DNA of 64,000 bases from Bos javanicus. Taxonomy: Eukaryota > Chordata > Mammalia > Artiodactyla > Bovidae. The notes beneath the pieces were generated by a model. The model made no database searches. It saw only the letters and a program-made list of their open reading frames with translations, and was not told the DNA's origin. Where the stretch lies: positions 186,001-250,000 of the forward strand of contig NW_026893855.1 in the NCBI RefSeq assembly GCF_032452875.1, read 5' to 3'. Made by a program: the position numbers and the translations under genes. How positions within the stretch are numbered: position 1 is the first letter of the stretch; every line of letters begins with the position of its first letter. Below are positions 51,987 to 63,798 of this stretch, piece by piece.

Positions 51987-52968
51987 CACTGATCACGTGA
52001 CTGAGCATGCACTGTTCACGTGGCTGATCACACACTGATCACGTGACTGATCATGCACTGATCACGTGACTGATCATGCACTGATCACGTGGCTATCATG
52101 CACTGATCACGTGGCTGATCATGCACTGATCACGGGACTGATCATGCACTGATCACGGGCTATCATGCACTGACTACATGACTCCATGCACTGATCACGT
52201 GGATGATCATGCACTGATCACGTGGCTGATCATGCACTGATCACGTGACTGATCATGCACTGATCACGTGGCTGATCATGCACTGATCACGTGGCTATCA
52301 TGCACTGATCACGTGGCTGATCATGCACTGATCACGTAACTACCATGCACTGGTCACGTGACTGATCATGCACTGATCACGTAATTGATCATGCACTGAT
52401 CACGTGGCTGATCATGCACTGATCACGTGGCTGATCATGCACTGATCACGTGACTGATCATGCACTGATCACGTGACTGATCATGCACTGATCACGTGGC
52501 TATCATGCACTGATCACGTGGCTGATCATACACTGATCACGTGCCTGTCATGCACTGATCACGTGGCTGATCATGCACTGATCACGTGACTGATCATGCA
52601 CTGATCACGTGTCTGATCATGCACTGATCACGTGACTGATCATGCACTGATCACGTGGCTGATCATGCACTGATCACGTGCTATCATGCACTGATCACGT
52701 GACTGATCATGCACTGATCACGTGGCTGATCATGCACTGATCACGTGCTATCATGCACTGATCACGTGACTGATCATGCACTGATCACGTGGCTATCATG
52801 CACTGCTCACGTGGCTGATCATGCAATGATCACGCAGCTACCATGTACTGGTCACATGACTGATCATGCACTGATCGCGTAATTGATCATGCACTGATCA
52901 CGTGGCTTATCATGCATTGATCATGTGACTGATCATGTGCTGATCATGTTTGGTGTCACACTGATCAT
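51987..52968 (+). repeat. Array tract after block 32
   Basis: B-type trailer to about 52200 (CACGGGCTATC, GACTACATGACTCC). GTAACTACCATGC near 52337. Uniform units. The B leader has a CpG-bearing variant CTGATCGCG near 52873. Confidence 0.9.
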
Positions 52969-53206
52969 GTGCCTCTGGAGGCAATGAACATAGAGCTGAG
53001 TAGGCAGGAAACAGTCAGCAGGCTATAATCATGGAACTCAGCTCTGAGAAATCATGCTGCTCAGCTGGCAATAATCAAGTAGATGAGCAGGCAGGAATTA
53101 CGCAGCACAGGTGGCAATTGTCAAGAGATGACAGGCAGGAATCGTGCAGCTCAGCTGGCAATTGTCAAGCAGATGAGCAGACAGTAATCACGCAGCTCAG
53201 CAGGCC
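52969..53206 (+). repeat. Diverged block 33, type B (238 bp)
   Basis: Preceded by a shortened GTGTCACACTG. GGAAACAGTC form, CTCTGAGAAATC, and CAAGAGATGAC with one G lost, as in block 6. Confidence 0.92.
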
Positions 53207-54079
53207 CTGATCACGTGACTGAGCATGCACTGTTCACGTGGCTGATCACACACTATCACGTGACTGATCATGCACTGATCACGTGACTGATCATGCACTG
53301 ATCACGTGGCTGATCATGCACTGATCACGTGGCTGATCATGCACTCATCACGGGACTGATCATGCACTGATCACGTGGCTATCATGCACTGACTACATGA
53401 CTGACATGCACTGATCACGTGGCTGATCATGCACTGATCACGTGACTGATCATGCACTGATCACGTGACTGATCATGCACTGATCACGTGGCTGATCATG
53501 CACTGATCACGTGGCTATCATGCACTGATCACGTGGCTGATCATGCACTGATCACGTAGCTACCATGCACTGATCACGTGACTGATCATGCACTGATCAC
53601 GTAATTGATCATGCACTGATCACGTGGCTGATCATGCACTGATCACGTGGCTGATCATGCACTGATCACGTGATTGATCATGCACTGATCACGTGACTGA
53701 TCATGCACTGATCACGTGGCTATCATGCACTGATCACTTGGCTGATCATTCACTGATCACGTGCCTGTTCATGCACTGATCACGTGGCTGATCATGCACT
53801 GATCACGTGAATGATCATGCACCCATCAGGTGACTGATCATGCACTGATCACGTGGCTATCCTGCACTGATCACATGACTGCCCATGCACTGGTCACGTG
53901 GATGATCATACACTAATCAGGTGACAGATCATGCACTGATCACGTGGCTGATCATGCACTGATACCGTGACTGATCATGGACTGATCACATGACTATCAT
54001 GCACTGATCACGTGACTTAATGGCGCTGATCATGTGACTGATCATGCGCTGATCATGTTTGCTATCATGCACTGATCAC
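53207..54079 (+). repeat. Array tract between blocks 33 and 34
   Basis: B-type trailer (GACTACATGACTGAC), uniform middle, and an A-type leader from about 53800 with private changes: GCTATCCTGCACTG, CACTGGTCACGTGGATG, CACTAATCAGG. Confidence 0.9.
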
Positions 54080-54322
54080 GTGCCTCTGGAGGCAATAAAC
54101 AAAGAGCTGAGTAGGCACGAATCAAACAGTCAGCAGGCAATAGTCATGGAACTCAGCTGTGAGGAATCATGCTGCTCAGCTGGCAATAATCAAGCAGCTG
54201 AGCAGGCAGGAATTACGCACCACAGCTGGCAATTTTCAAGCAGATGACAGGCAGGAATCGTGCAGCTCAGCTGGCAATTGTCAAGCAGATGAGCAGAGAG
54301 TAATCACGCAGCTCAGCAGGCC
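54080..54322 (+). repeat. Diverged block 34, type A, altered (243 bp)
   Basis: Upstream flank restored to monomer-like GCACTGATCACG where others have ACACTGATCATG. Private CAATAGTCATGG, CGCACCACAGC, CAATTTTCAAG and CAGAGAGTAATC. It is the most substituted A block of full length. Confidence 0.92.
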
Positions 54323-55193
54323 CAGATCACGTGACTGAGCATGCACTTTTCACGTGGCTGATCATACACTGATCACGTGATTGATCATGCACTGATCACT
54401 TGGATATCATGCACTGATCACGTGGCTGATCATACACTGTTCACGTGTCTGACCATGCACTGCTCACGTGGCTGATCATACACTGCTCACGTAACTGATC
54501 ATGCACTGATCACGTGGCTATCATGCACTGATCACGTGGCTGAACATGCACTGTTCACGTGGCTGATCACACACTGTCACGTGACATATCATGCACTGAT
54601 CACGTGGCACTCATGCACTGATCACGTGGCTGATCATACTCTGCTCACGTAACTCATCTTGCACACATCACGTGGCTATCATGCACTGATCACGTGGCTC
54701 TTCATGGAATGATCACGAAGCAACCATATACTGGTCACGTGACTGATCATGCACTGATCACGTAAATGATCATGCACTGTTCACGTGACTGATCATGCAC
54801 TGATCACGTGACTAATCCTGAAGTGAACACGTGGCTTTTCCTGCACTGATCACGTGGATATCATGCACTGATCACGTGGCTGATCATGCAATGATCACGT
54901 AGCTACCATGCACTGATCACGTGACTGATCATGCACTGATCACGTGGCTGATCATGCAATGATCACGTGGCTACCATGCACTGGTCACGTGACTGATCAT
55001 GCACTGATCACGTGGCTATCATGCACTGCTCACGTGGCTGATCATGCAATGATCACGCAGCTACCCTGTACTGGTCACATGACTGATCATGCACTGATCA
55101 CGTAATTGATCATGAACTGATCACCTGGCTTATCATGCATTGATCATGTGACAGATCATGTGCTGATCATGTTTGGTGTCACACACTGATCAT
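54323..55193 (+). repeat. Array tract with A-type trailer (871 bp)
   Basis: Same length as 59158-60028. A-type trailer to about 54810 (CACTTTTCACG, CATCTTGCACAC). Contains CCTGAAGTGA at 54817, a motif found only here, at 59653 and at 63184. B leader with ACCCTGTACTGG near 55062. Confidence 0.9.
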
Positions 55194-55432
55194 GTGCCTC
55201 TGGAGGCAATGAACATAGAGCTGAGTAGGCAGGAAACAGTCAGCAGGCTATAATCATGGAACTCAGCTCTGAGAAATCATGCTGCTCAGCTGGCAATAAT
55301 CAAATAGATGAGCAGGCAGGAATTACGCAGCACAGGTGGCAATTGTCAAGGAGATGGCAGGCAGGAATCGTGCAGCTCAGCTGGCAATTGTCAAGCAGAT
55401 GAGCAGACAGTAATCACGCAGCTCAGCAGGCC
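55194..55432 (+). repeat. Diverged block 35, type B (239 bp)
   Basis: GGAAACAGTC, CAAATAGATGAGC and GGAGATGGCAGG. The last two tie it to blocks 40 and 43. Confidence 0.92.
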
Positions 55433-56441
55433 CTGATCACGTGACTGAGCATGCACTGTTCACATGGCTGATCACACACTATCACGTGACTGATCATGCA
55501 CTGATCACGTGATTATCATGCATTGTTCACGTAATGTATGCACTGATCACGTGTCTGATCATGCACTGATGACGAGGCTAATCATGCACTGATGATATGA
55601 CTGATCATGCACTGATCACGTAGCTATCTTGCACTGATCACTTGGCTGATCATACACCCATCACGGGACTGATCGTGCACTGATCAAGGCGCTATCATGC
55701 ACTGATTTCGTGACTGACATGCACTGATCACGTGGCTGATCATATACTGATCACGTAACTGATCATGCAATGATCACGTGGCTGATCATGCACTGATCAC
55801 GTGATTGATCATGCACTTATCATTTGGGTGATCATGCACTGATCACGTGGCTGATCATACACTGATCACGTGACAGATCATGCACTGATCACGTGACTGA
55901 TCATGCACTGATCACGTGGCTATCATGCACTGATCACTTGGCTGGTCATGCACAGATCAGGTAAATGATCACGCACTGTTCACGTGACTGATCATGTACT
56001 GATCACCTGACTAATCATGCACTGATCACGTGGCTGATCATGCACTGATCACGTGGCTGATCATGCACTGTTCACTTAATTGATCATGCACTTATCATTT
56101 GGCTGATCATGCACAGATCACGTAACGATCACGCACTGTTCACGTGACTGATCATGCACTGATCACGTAATTGATCATGCACTGATCTCGTGGCTGATCA
56201 TGCAATGATCACGTGACTGACCATGCCCTGATCACCTGACTGATCATGCACTGATCACGTGACTGATCATGCACTGCTCACGTGGCTGATATTGCAATGA
56301 TCACATAGATACCATGTACTGGTCACATGACTGATCATGCACTGATCACATAATTGATTATGAACTGATCACCTGGCTTATCATGCATTGATCATGTGAC
56401 TGATCATGTGCTGATCATGTTTGGTGTCACACACTGATCAT
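55433..56441 (+). repeat. Strongly diverged array tract
   Basis: One of the least uniform tracts: GCATTGTTCACGTAATG, GATGACGAGGC, GATGATATGAC, ATCTTGCACTGATCAC, GATTTCGTGAC, CTTATCATTTGGGTG and GATATTGCAATG. The 23-bp spacing is still visible. The B-type trailer is present but decayed. Confidence 0.88.
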
Positions 56442-56677
56442 TTGCCTCTGGAGGCAATGAAAATAGAGCTGAGTAAGCAGGAATCAGTCAGCAGGCTATA
56501 ATCATGGAACTCAGCTCTGACAAATCATGCTGCTCAGCTGGCAATAATCAAGTAGATGAGCAGGCAGGAATTACGCAGCACAGGTAGCAATTGTCAAGGA
56601 GATGACAGGCAGGAATCATGCAGCTCAGCTGGAAATTGTCAAGCAGATGAGCAGACAGTAATCACGCAGCTCAGCAG
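56442..56677 (+). repeat. Diverged block 36, type B, altered (236 bp)
   Basis: Opens TTGCCTCTGG instead of GTGCCTCTGG. ATGAAAATAG, GAGTAAGCAGG, CTCTGACAAATC, CAGGTAGCAATTG, AATCATGC, GCTGGAAATTG and end unit CTCAGCAGCACTG. Many private changes. Confidence 0.92.
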
Positions 56678-57096
56678 CACTGATCACGTGACTGAGCATG
56701 CACTGTTCACATGGCTGATCACACACCTATCACGTGACTGAACATGCAGTGATCACGTGGCTATCATGCACTACTCACGTGGATGATCATGCAATGACCG
56801 CGTAGCTACCATGTACAGGTCACGTGAATGAACATACACCCATCAGGTGACTGATCATGCACTGATCACGTGGCTATCATGCACTGATCACATGACTGCC
56901 CATGCACTGATCACGCGGATGATCATACACTAATCATGTGACAGATCATGCACTGATCACGTGGCTGATCATGCACTGATACCGTGACTGAGCATGGACT
57001 GATCACATGACTATCATGTAGTGATCACGTGACTTAATGGCGCTGATCATGTTACTGATCATGCGCTGAACTTGTTTGCTATCATACACTGATCAT
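56678..57096 (+). repeat. Short array tract (419 bp) between blocks 36 and 37
   Basis: A brief B-type start (CACACACCTATCACG) joins directly to an A-type leader at about 56760 (CAATGACCGCG, CACCCATCAGG, TTAATGGCGCTG). Middle monomers are missing. Confidence 0.9.
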
Positions 57097-57339
57097 GTGC
57101 CTCTGGAGGCAATAAACAAAGAGCTGAGTAGGCACGAATGAAACAGTCAGCAGGCTATAATCATGGAACTCAGCTGTGAGGAATCATGCTGCTCAGCTGG
57201 CAATAATCAAGCAGCTGAGTAGGCAGGAATTACGCAGCACAGCTGGCAATTGTCAAGCAGATGACAGGCAGGAATCGTGCAGCTCAGCTGGCAATTGTCA
57301 AGCAGATGAGCAGACAGTAATCACGCAGCTCAGCAGGCC
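57097..57339 (+). repeat. Diverged block 37, type A (243 bp)
   Basis: Preceded by GCGCTGAACTTG. A-type with CGAATGAAACAG, the B-state GCTATAATC, and GCTGAGTAGGCAGG. Confidence 0.92.
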
Positions 57340-58162
57340 CAGATCACGTGACTGAGCATGCACTGTTCACGTGGCTGATCATACACTGACCACGTGATTG
57401 ATCATGCACTGATCACTTGGCTATCATGCACTGATCACGTGGCTATCATGCACTGATCACATGGCTATCATGCACTGATCACGTGGCTGATCACGCACTG
57501 ATCACGTAGCTATCATGTACTGGTCACGGGACTGATCATGCACTAATCACGTAATTGATCCTACACTGATCACGTGGCTCATCATGAATTGATCACGTGG
57601 CTGATCACACATGTATCACGTGACTGATCATGCACTGATCACGTGGCTATCATGCACTGATCACGTGGCTATCATGCACTGATCACGTGGCTATCATGCA
57701 CTGATCACTTGGCTGATCACGCAATGATCACGTAGCTACCATGTACTGGTCACGTGACCGATCATGCACTGATCACGTAATTGATCCTGCACTGATCACA
57801 TGGCTTATCACGCACTGATCAGGTGGCTGATCACACTGATCACGTGACTGATCATGCACAGATCACGTGACTAATCATGCACTGATCACGTGGCTATCAT
57901 GCACTGATCACGTGGATATCATGCACTGATCACGTGGCTGGTCACACACGTATCACGTGGCTGATAATGCACTGATCCCGTGACTGATCATGCACTGCTC
58001 ACGTGGCTGAACATGCGATGATCACACAGCTACCATGTACTGGTCACATGACTGATCATGCACTGATCACATAACTGATCATACACTGCTCACGTGGCTG
58101 ATCATGCATTGATCATGTGACTGATCATGTGCTGATCATATTTGGTGTCACACACTGATCAT
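57340..58162 (+). repeat. Array tract between blocks 37 and 38
   Basis: The A-type trailer stops after CACTTGGCTATC. Then diverged units: CACGCACTG, CATGAATTGATC, CACACATGTATCACG, GACCGATC, GATAATGC, GATCCCGTG. B-like leader ending CATATTTGGTGTC. Confidence 0.88.
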
Positions 58163-58405
58163 GTGCCTCTGGAGGCAATAAACATAGAGCTGAGTAGGCA
58201 GGAATCAAACATTCTGCAGGCTATAATCATGGAACTCAGCTCTGAGGAATCATGCTGCTCAGCTGGCAATAATCAAGTAGGTGAGCAGGCAGGGATTACG
58301 CAGCACAGCTGGCAATTGTCAAGCAGATGACAGGCAGGAATCGTGCAGCTCAGCTGGCATTTGTCAAGCAGATGAGCAGACAGTAATCACGCAGCTCAGC
58401 AGGCC
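58163..58405 (+). repeat. Diverged block 38, mosaic (243 bp)
   Basis: ATAAACATAG (A then B), GGAATCAAACATTCTGCAGG, GCTATAATC, CTCTGAGGAATC, GTAGGTGAGC, AGGGATTACG and GGCATTTGTC. The last three are shared only with block 41. Confidence 0.92.
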
Positions 58406-58918
58406 CAGATCATGTGACTGAGCATGCACTGTTCACGTGGATGATCACACACCTATCACGTGACTGATCATGCACTGATCATGTGCCTGATCATGCACTG
58501 ATCACGTGGCTGATCATGCACTGATCACGTGGCTGATCATGCACTGTTCACGTAATTGATCATGCACTTATCATTTGGCTGATCATGCACAGATCACGTA
58601 AATGATCACGGACTGTTCACGTGACTGATCATGTACTGCTCACGTAATTGATCATGCACTGATCACGTGGCTGATCATGCAATGATCACGTGACTGACCA
58701 TGCACTGATCACGTGACTGATCATGCACTGATCACGTGGCTGATCATGCACTGCTCACGTGGCTGATCATGCAATGATCACGTAGCTACCATGTACCGGT
58801 CACATGACTGATCATGCACTGATCACATAATTGATTATGAACTGATCACCTGGCTTATCATGCATTGATCATGTGACTGATCATGTGCTGATCATGTTTG
58901 GTGTCACACACTGATCAT
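58406..58918 (+). repeat. Array tract between blocks 38 and 39 (513 bp)
   Basis: Opens CAGATCATGTGACTGAGC, GGATGATCACACACC. Decayed units (CTTATCATTTGG, CACGGACTGTTC) resemble 56060-56140. B leader with GATTATGAACTG. Confidence 0.88.
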
Positions 58919-59157
58919 GTGCCTCTGGAGGCAATGAACATAGAGCTGAGTAGGCAGGAATCAGTCAGCAGGCTATAATCATGGAACTCAGCTCTGACAA
59001 ATCATGCTGCTCAGCTGGCAATAATCAAGTAGATGAGCAGGCAGGAATTACGCAGCACAGGTGGCAATTGTCAAGGAGATGACAGGCAGGAATCGTGCAG
59101 CTCAGCTGGCAATTGTCAAGCAGATGAGCAGACAGTAATCACGCAGCTCAGCAGGCC
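58919..59157 (+). repeat. Diverged block 39, type B body with A junction (239 bp)
   Basis: B-type throughout (CTCTGACAAATC, CAAGGAGATGAC), but it ends GGCCCAGATC and is followed by a full A-type trailer. Exchange between A and B modules probably occurred in the last few units. Confidence 0.92.
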
Positions 59158-60028
59158 CAGATCACGTGACTGAGCATGCACTGTTCACGTGGCTGATCAT
59201 ACACTGATCACGTGACTGATCATGCACTGATCACTTGGATATTATGCACTGATCACGTGGCTGATCATACACTGTTCACTTGTCTGACCATGCACTGCTC
59301 ACGTGGCTGATCATACACTGCTCACGTAACTGATCATGCACTGATCACGTGGCTCTCATGCACTGATTACGTGGCTGAACATGCACTGTTCATGTGGCTG
59401 ATCACACACCTGTCACGTGACATATCATGCACTGATCACGTGGCACTCATGCACTGATCACGTGGCTGATCATACACTGCTCACGTAACTGATCATGCAC
59501 TGATCACGTGGCTATCATGCACTGCTCACGTGGCTCATCATGGACTGATCACGAAGCTACCATGTACTGGTCACGTGGCTGATCATGCACTGATCACGTA
59601 ACTGATCATGCACTGTTCACGTGGCTGATCATGTACTGATCACGTGACTGATCCTGAAGTGATCACGTGGCTATCCTGCACTGATCACGTGGCTATCATG
59701 CACTGATCACGTGGCTGATCATGCAATGATCACGTAGCTACCATGCACTGATCACGTGACTGATCATGCACTGATCACGTGGCTGATCATGCAATGATCA
59801 CGTGGCTACCATGCACTGGTCACGTGACTGATCATGCACTCATCACGTGGCTATCATGCACTGCTCACGTGGCTGATCATGCAATGATCACGCAGCTACC
59901 ATGTACTGGTCACATGACTGATCATGCACTGATCACGTAATTGATCATGCACTCATCACCTGGCTTATCATGCATTGATCATGTGACTGATCATGTGCTG
60001 ATCATGTTTGGTGTCACACACTGATCAT
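59158..60028 (+). repeat. Array tract with A-type trailer (871 bp)
   Basis: Partner of 54323-55193. Some trailer positions are nearer to plain monomer (CATACACTGCTCACG, CATCATGGACTG). CCTGAAGTGA at 59653. B leader with CACTCATCACCTGG. Confidence 0.9.
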
Positions 60029-60267
60029 GTGCCTCTGGAGGCAAAGAACATAGAGCTGAGTAAGCAGGAAACAGTCAGCAGGCTATAATCATGGAACTCA
60101 GCTCTGAGAAATCATGCTGCTCAGCTGGCAATAATCAAATAGCTGAGCAGGCAGGAATTACGCAGCACAGGTGGCAATTGTCAAGGAGATGGCAGGCAGG
60201 AATCGTGCAGCTCAGCTGGCAATTGTCAAGCAGATGAGCAGACAGTAATCACGCAGCTCAGCAGGCC
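60029..60267 (+). repeat. Diverged block 40, type B (239 bp)
   Basis: GGCAAAGAACATAG (shared with block 43), GAGTAAGCAGG, CAAATAGCTGAGC, GGAGATGGCAGG. Confidence 0.92.
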
Positions 60268-61201
60268 CTGATCACGTGACTGAGCATGCACTGTTCACAT
60301 GGCTGATCACACACCGATCACGTGACTGATCATGCACTGATCACGTGGCTATCATGCACTGATCACGTGATTGTGCATGCATTGTTCACGTAATAGTATG
60401 CACTGATCACGTGGCTATCATGCACTGATGACGTGGCTAATCATGCACTGATCATGTGACTGATCATGCACTGATCACGTGGCTATCTTGCACTGATCAC
60501 TTGGCTGATCATACACTCATCATGGGACTGATCGTGCACTGATCACGGCGCTATCATGCATTGATTACATGACTCACATGCACTGATCACGTGGATGATC
60601 ATGCACTGATCACGTGACTGACCATGCACTGATCACGTGACTGATCATGCACTGATCACGTGGCTATCATGCACTGATCACCTGGCTATCATGCACTGAT
60701 CACGTGACTGATCATGCACTGATCACGTGACTGATCAAGCACTGATCACGTGTCTATCATGCACTGATCACTTGGCTGGACATGCACTGATCACGTGCAT
60801 GATCATGCACTGATCACGTGACTGATCATGCACTGATCACGTGACTGATCATGCACTGATCACGTGACTGATCATGCACTGATCACGTGGCTATCATGCA
60901 CTGATCACTTGGCTGATACACTGATCACGTGCCTGGTCATGCACTGATCACGTGGCTGATCATGCACTGATCACGTGACTGATCATGCACTGATCTCGTG
61001 TCTGATCATGCACTGATCACGTGGATATCAAGCACTGCTCACGTGGCTGATCATGCATGATCACGCAGCTACCATGTACTGGTCACATGACTGATCATGC
61101 ACTGATCGCGTGACTGATCATGCACTGCTCACGTGGCTGATCATGCATTGATCATGTGACTGATCATGTGCTGATCATATTTGGTGTCACACACTGATCA
61201 T
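60268..61201 (+). repeat. Array tract after block 40
   Basis: Diverged B-type trailer: CACACACCGATC, GCATTGTTCACGTAATAG, ATCTTGCACTG, CACTCATCATGGGAC, CACGGCGCTATC. It parallels 55433-55740. The leader is shortened, ending CATATTTGGTGTC as before block 38. Confidence 0.88.
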
Positions 61202-61440
61202 GTGCCTCTGGAGGCAATGAACATAGAGCTGAGTAAGCAGGAATCAGTCAGCAGGCTATAATCATGGAACTCAGCTCTGAGAAATCATGCTGCTCAGCTG
61301 GCAATAATCAAGTAGGTGAGCAGGCAGGGATTACGCAGCACAGCTGGCAATTGTCAAGCAGATGACAGGCAGGAATCGTGCAGCTCAGCTGGCATTTGTC
61401 AAGCAGATGAGCAGACAGTAATCACGCAGCTCAGCAGGCC
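61202..61440 (+). repeat. Diverged block 41, type B (239 bp)
   Basis: ATGAACATAG, GAGTAAGCAGG and AATCAGTC, with the block-38 variants GTAGGTGAGC, AGGGATTACG and GGCATTTGTC in its right half only. Blocks 38 and 41 differ in the left half. Confidence 0.92.
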
Positions 61441-61993
61441 CTGATCACGTGACTGAGCATGCACTGTTCACGTGGATGATCACACACCTATCACGTGACT
61501 GATCATGCACTGATCACGTGCCTGGTCATGCACTGATCACGTGGCTATCTTGCACTGATCACGTGGCTGATCAAACTCTCATCACGGACTGATCGTGCAC
61601 TGATCACGGGCTATCATGCATTGACTACATGACTCCAGATGCACTGATCACGTGGCTGATCATGCACTGATCACGTGGCTATCATGCACTGCTCACGTGG
61701 CTGATCAGGCAATGATCACGTAGCTACCATGTACTGGTCACGTGACTGATCATGCAGTGATCATGTAATTGATCAAGCACTGATCACGTGGCTGATCATG
61801 CACTGATCGCGTGACTGATCATGCACTGCTCACGTGGCTGATCATGCAATGATCACACAGCTACCATGTACTGGTCACATGACTGATCATGCACTGATCA
61901 CATAATTGATCATGCACTGATCACCTGGCTTATCATGCATTGATCATGTGACTGATCATGTGCTGATCATGTTTGCTATCATACACTGATAAT
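61441..61993 (+). repeat. Array tract between blocks 41 and 42 (553 bp)
   Basis: GGATGATCACACACC as after block 38. B-trailer elements (CACGGACTG, GACTACATGACTCCAGATGC), GATCAGGCAATG, GATCGCGTG. B-type leader. Confidence 0.88.
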
Positions 61994-62236
61994 GTGCCTC
62001 TGGAGGCAATGAACAAAGAGCTGAGTAGGCACGAATCAAACATTCAGCAGGCAATAATCATGGAACTCAGCGGTGAGGAATCATGCTGCTCAGCTGGCAA
62101 TAATCAAGCAGCTGAGCAGGCAGGAATTACGCAGCACAGCTGGCAATTGTCAAGCAGATGACAGGCAGGAATCGTGCAGCTCAGCTGGCAATTGTCAAGC
62201 AGATGAGCAGACAGTAATCACGCAGCTCAGCAGGCC
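61994..62236 (+). repeat. Diverged block 42, type A with B-state opening (243 bp)
   Basis: Preceded by CACTGATAATG. ATGAACAAAG, CAAACATTCAGC and CAGCGGTGAGG, otherwise A-type. The junction is GGCCCAGATC. Confidence 0.92.
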
Positions 62237-63559
62237 CAGATCACGTGACTGAGCATGCACTGTTCACGTGCCTGATCATACACTGATCACGTGATTGATC
62301 ATGCACTGATCACTTGGATATCATGCACTGATCACGTGGCTGATCATACACTGTTCACGTGTCTGACCATGCACTGCTCACGTGACTGATCATGCACTGA
62401 TCACGTGCCTGGTCATGCACTGATCACGTAGCTATCTTGCACTGATCACGTGGCTGATCATGCACTCATCACGGGACTGATCATGCACTGATCACGCGCT
62501 ATCATGCATTGACTACATGACTCCAGATGCACTGATCACGTGGCTGATCATGCACTGATCACGTGGCTATCATGCACTGCTCACGTGGCTGATCATGCAA
62601 TGATCATGTAGCTACCATGTACTGGTCACGTGACTGATCATACACCGATCACGTGACTGATCATGCACTGATCACGTGGCTATCATGCACTGATCACGTG
62701 ACTGATCATGCACTGATCACGTCTATATCATGCACTGATCACGTGGCTGATCATGCACTGATCACGTGGCTATCATGCACTGATCACGTGGCTGATCATA
62801 CACTGTTCACGTGTCTGACCATGCACTGATCACGTGGCTGATCATACACTGCTCAGGTAACTGATCATGCACTGATCACGTGGCTATCATGCAGTGAATA
62901 CGTGGCTGAACATGCAATGTTCACGTGGCTGATCACACACCTGTCACGTGACATATCATGCACTGATCACGTGGCTCTCATGCACTGATCACGTGGCTGA
63001 TCATACTCTGCTCACGTAACTCATCATGCACACATCACGTGGCTATCATGCACTGCTCACGTGGTTCTTCATGGAATGATCACGAAGCTCCCATATACTG
63101 GTCACGTGACTGATCATGCACTGATCACGTAAATGATCATGCACTGTTCACGTGACTGATCATGTACTGATCACGTGACTAATCCTGAAGTGATCACGTG
63201 GCTATCCTGCACTGATCACGTGGATATCATGCACTGATCACGTGGCTGATCATGCAATGATCACGTAGCTACCATGCACTGATCACGTGACTGATCATGC
63301 ACTGATCACGTGGCTGATCATGCAATGATCACGTAGCTACCATGCACTGGTCACGTGACTGATCATGCACTGATCACGTGGCTATCATGCACTGCTCACG
63401 TGGCTGATCATGCAATGATCACGCAGCTACCATGTACTGGTCACATGACTGATCATGCACTGATCACGTAATTGATCATGCACTGATCACCTGGCTTATC
63501 ATGCATTGATCATGTGACTGATCATGTGCTGATCATGTTTGGTGTCACACACTGATCAT
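62237..63559 (+). repeat. Array tract with split A-type trailer (1,323 bp)
   Basis: The A-type trailer starts normally (CACTTGGATATC, GTGTCTGACC near 62363). It is interrupted at about 62390-62780 by B-trailer and A-leader-like units (GACTACATGACTCCAGATGC, CGTCTATATC), then resumes at GTGTCTGACC near 62813. CCTGAAGTGA at 63184. B leader at the end. Confidence 0.87.
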
Positions 63560-63798
63560 GTGCCTCTGGAGGCAAAGAACATAGAGCTGAGTAGGCAGGA
63601 AACAGTCAGCAGGCTATAATCATGGAACTCAGCTCTGAGAAATCATGCTGCTCAGCTGGCAATAATCAAATAGATGAGTAGGCAGGAATTACGCAGCACA
63701 GGTGGCAATTGTCAAGGAGATGGCAGGCAGGAATCGTGCAGCTCAGCTGGCAATTGTCAAGCAGATGAGCAGACAGTAATCACGCAGCTCAGGAGGCC
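63560..63798 (+). repeat. Diverged block 43, type B (239 bp)
   Basis: GGCAAAGAACATAG, GGAAACAGTC, CAAATAGATGAGTAGG and GGAGATGGCAGG. The end unit reads CTCAGGAGGCC. It is the last block in the window. Confidence 0.92.

Larger units (their letters stand above)
58163..60028 (+). repeat. Right-end higher-order segment, copy 1
   Basis: Contains blocks 38 and 39 and the tract leading to block 40. It resembles 61202-63559, which holds blocks 41 and 42 and the tract to block 43. Blocks 38 and 41 share the rare variants GTAGGTGAGC, AGGGATTACG and GGCATTTGTC and are 3039 bp apart. Blocks 39 and 42 are 3075 bp apart and 40 and 43 are 3531 bp apart. This order is unlike the 7.5-kb repeat. Confidence 0.65.
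61202..63559 (+). repeat. Right-end higher-order segment, copy 2
   Basis: Counterpart of 58163-60028. It is longer by about 490 bp because the tract after block 42 is 1323 bp rather than 871 bp. The extra material at about 62390-62780 looks like a B-type trailer inserted between two parts of an A-type trailer. Confidence 0.6.
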
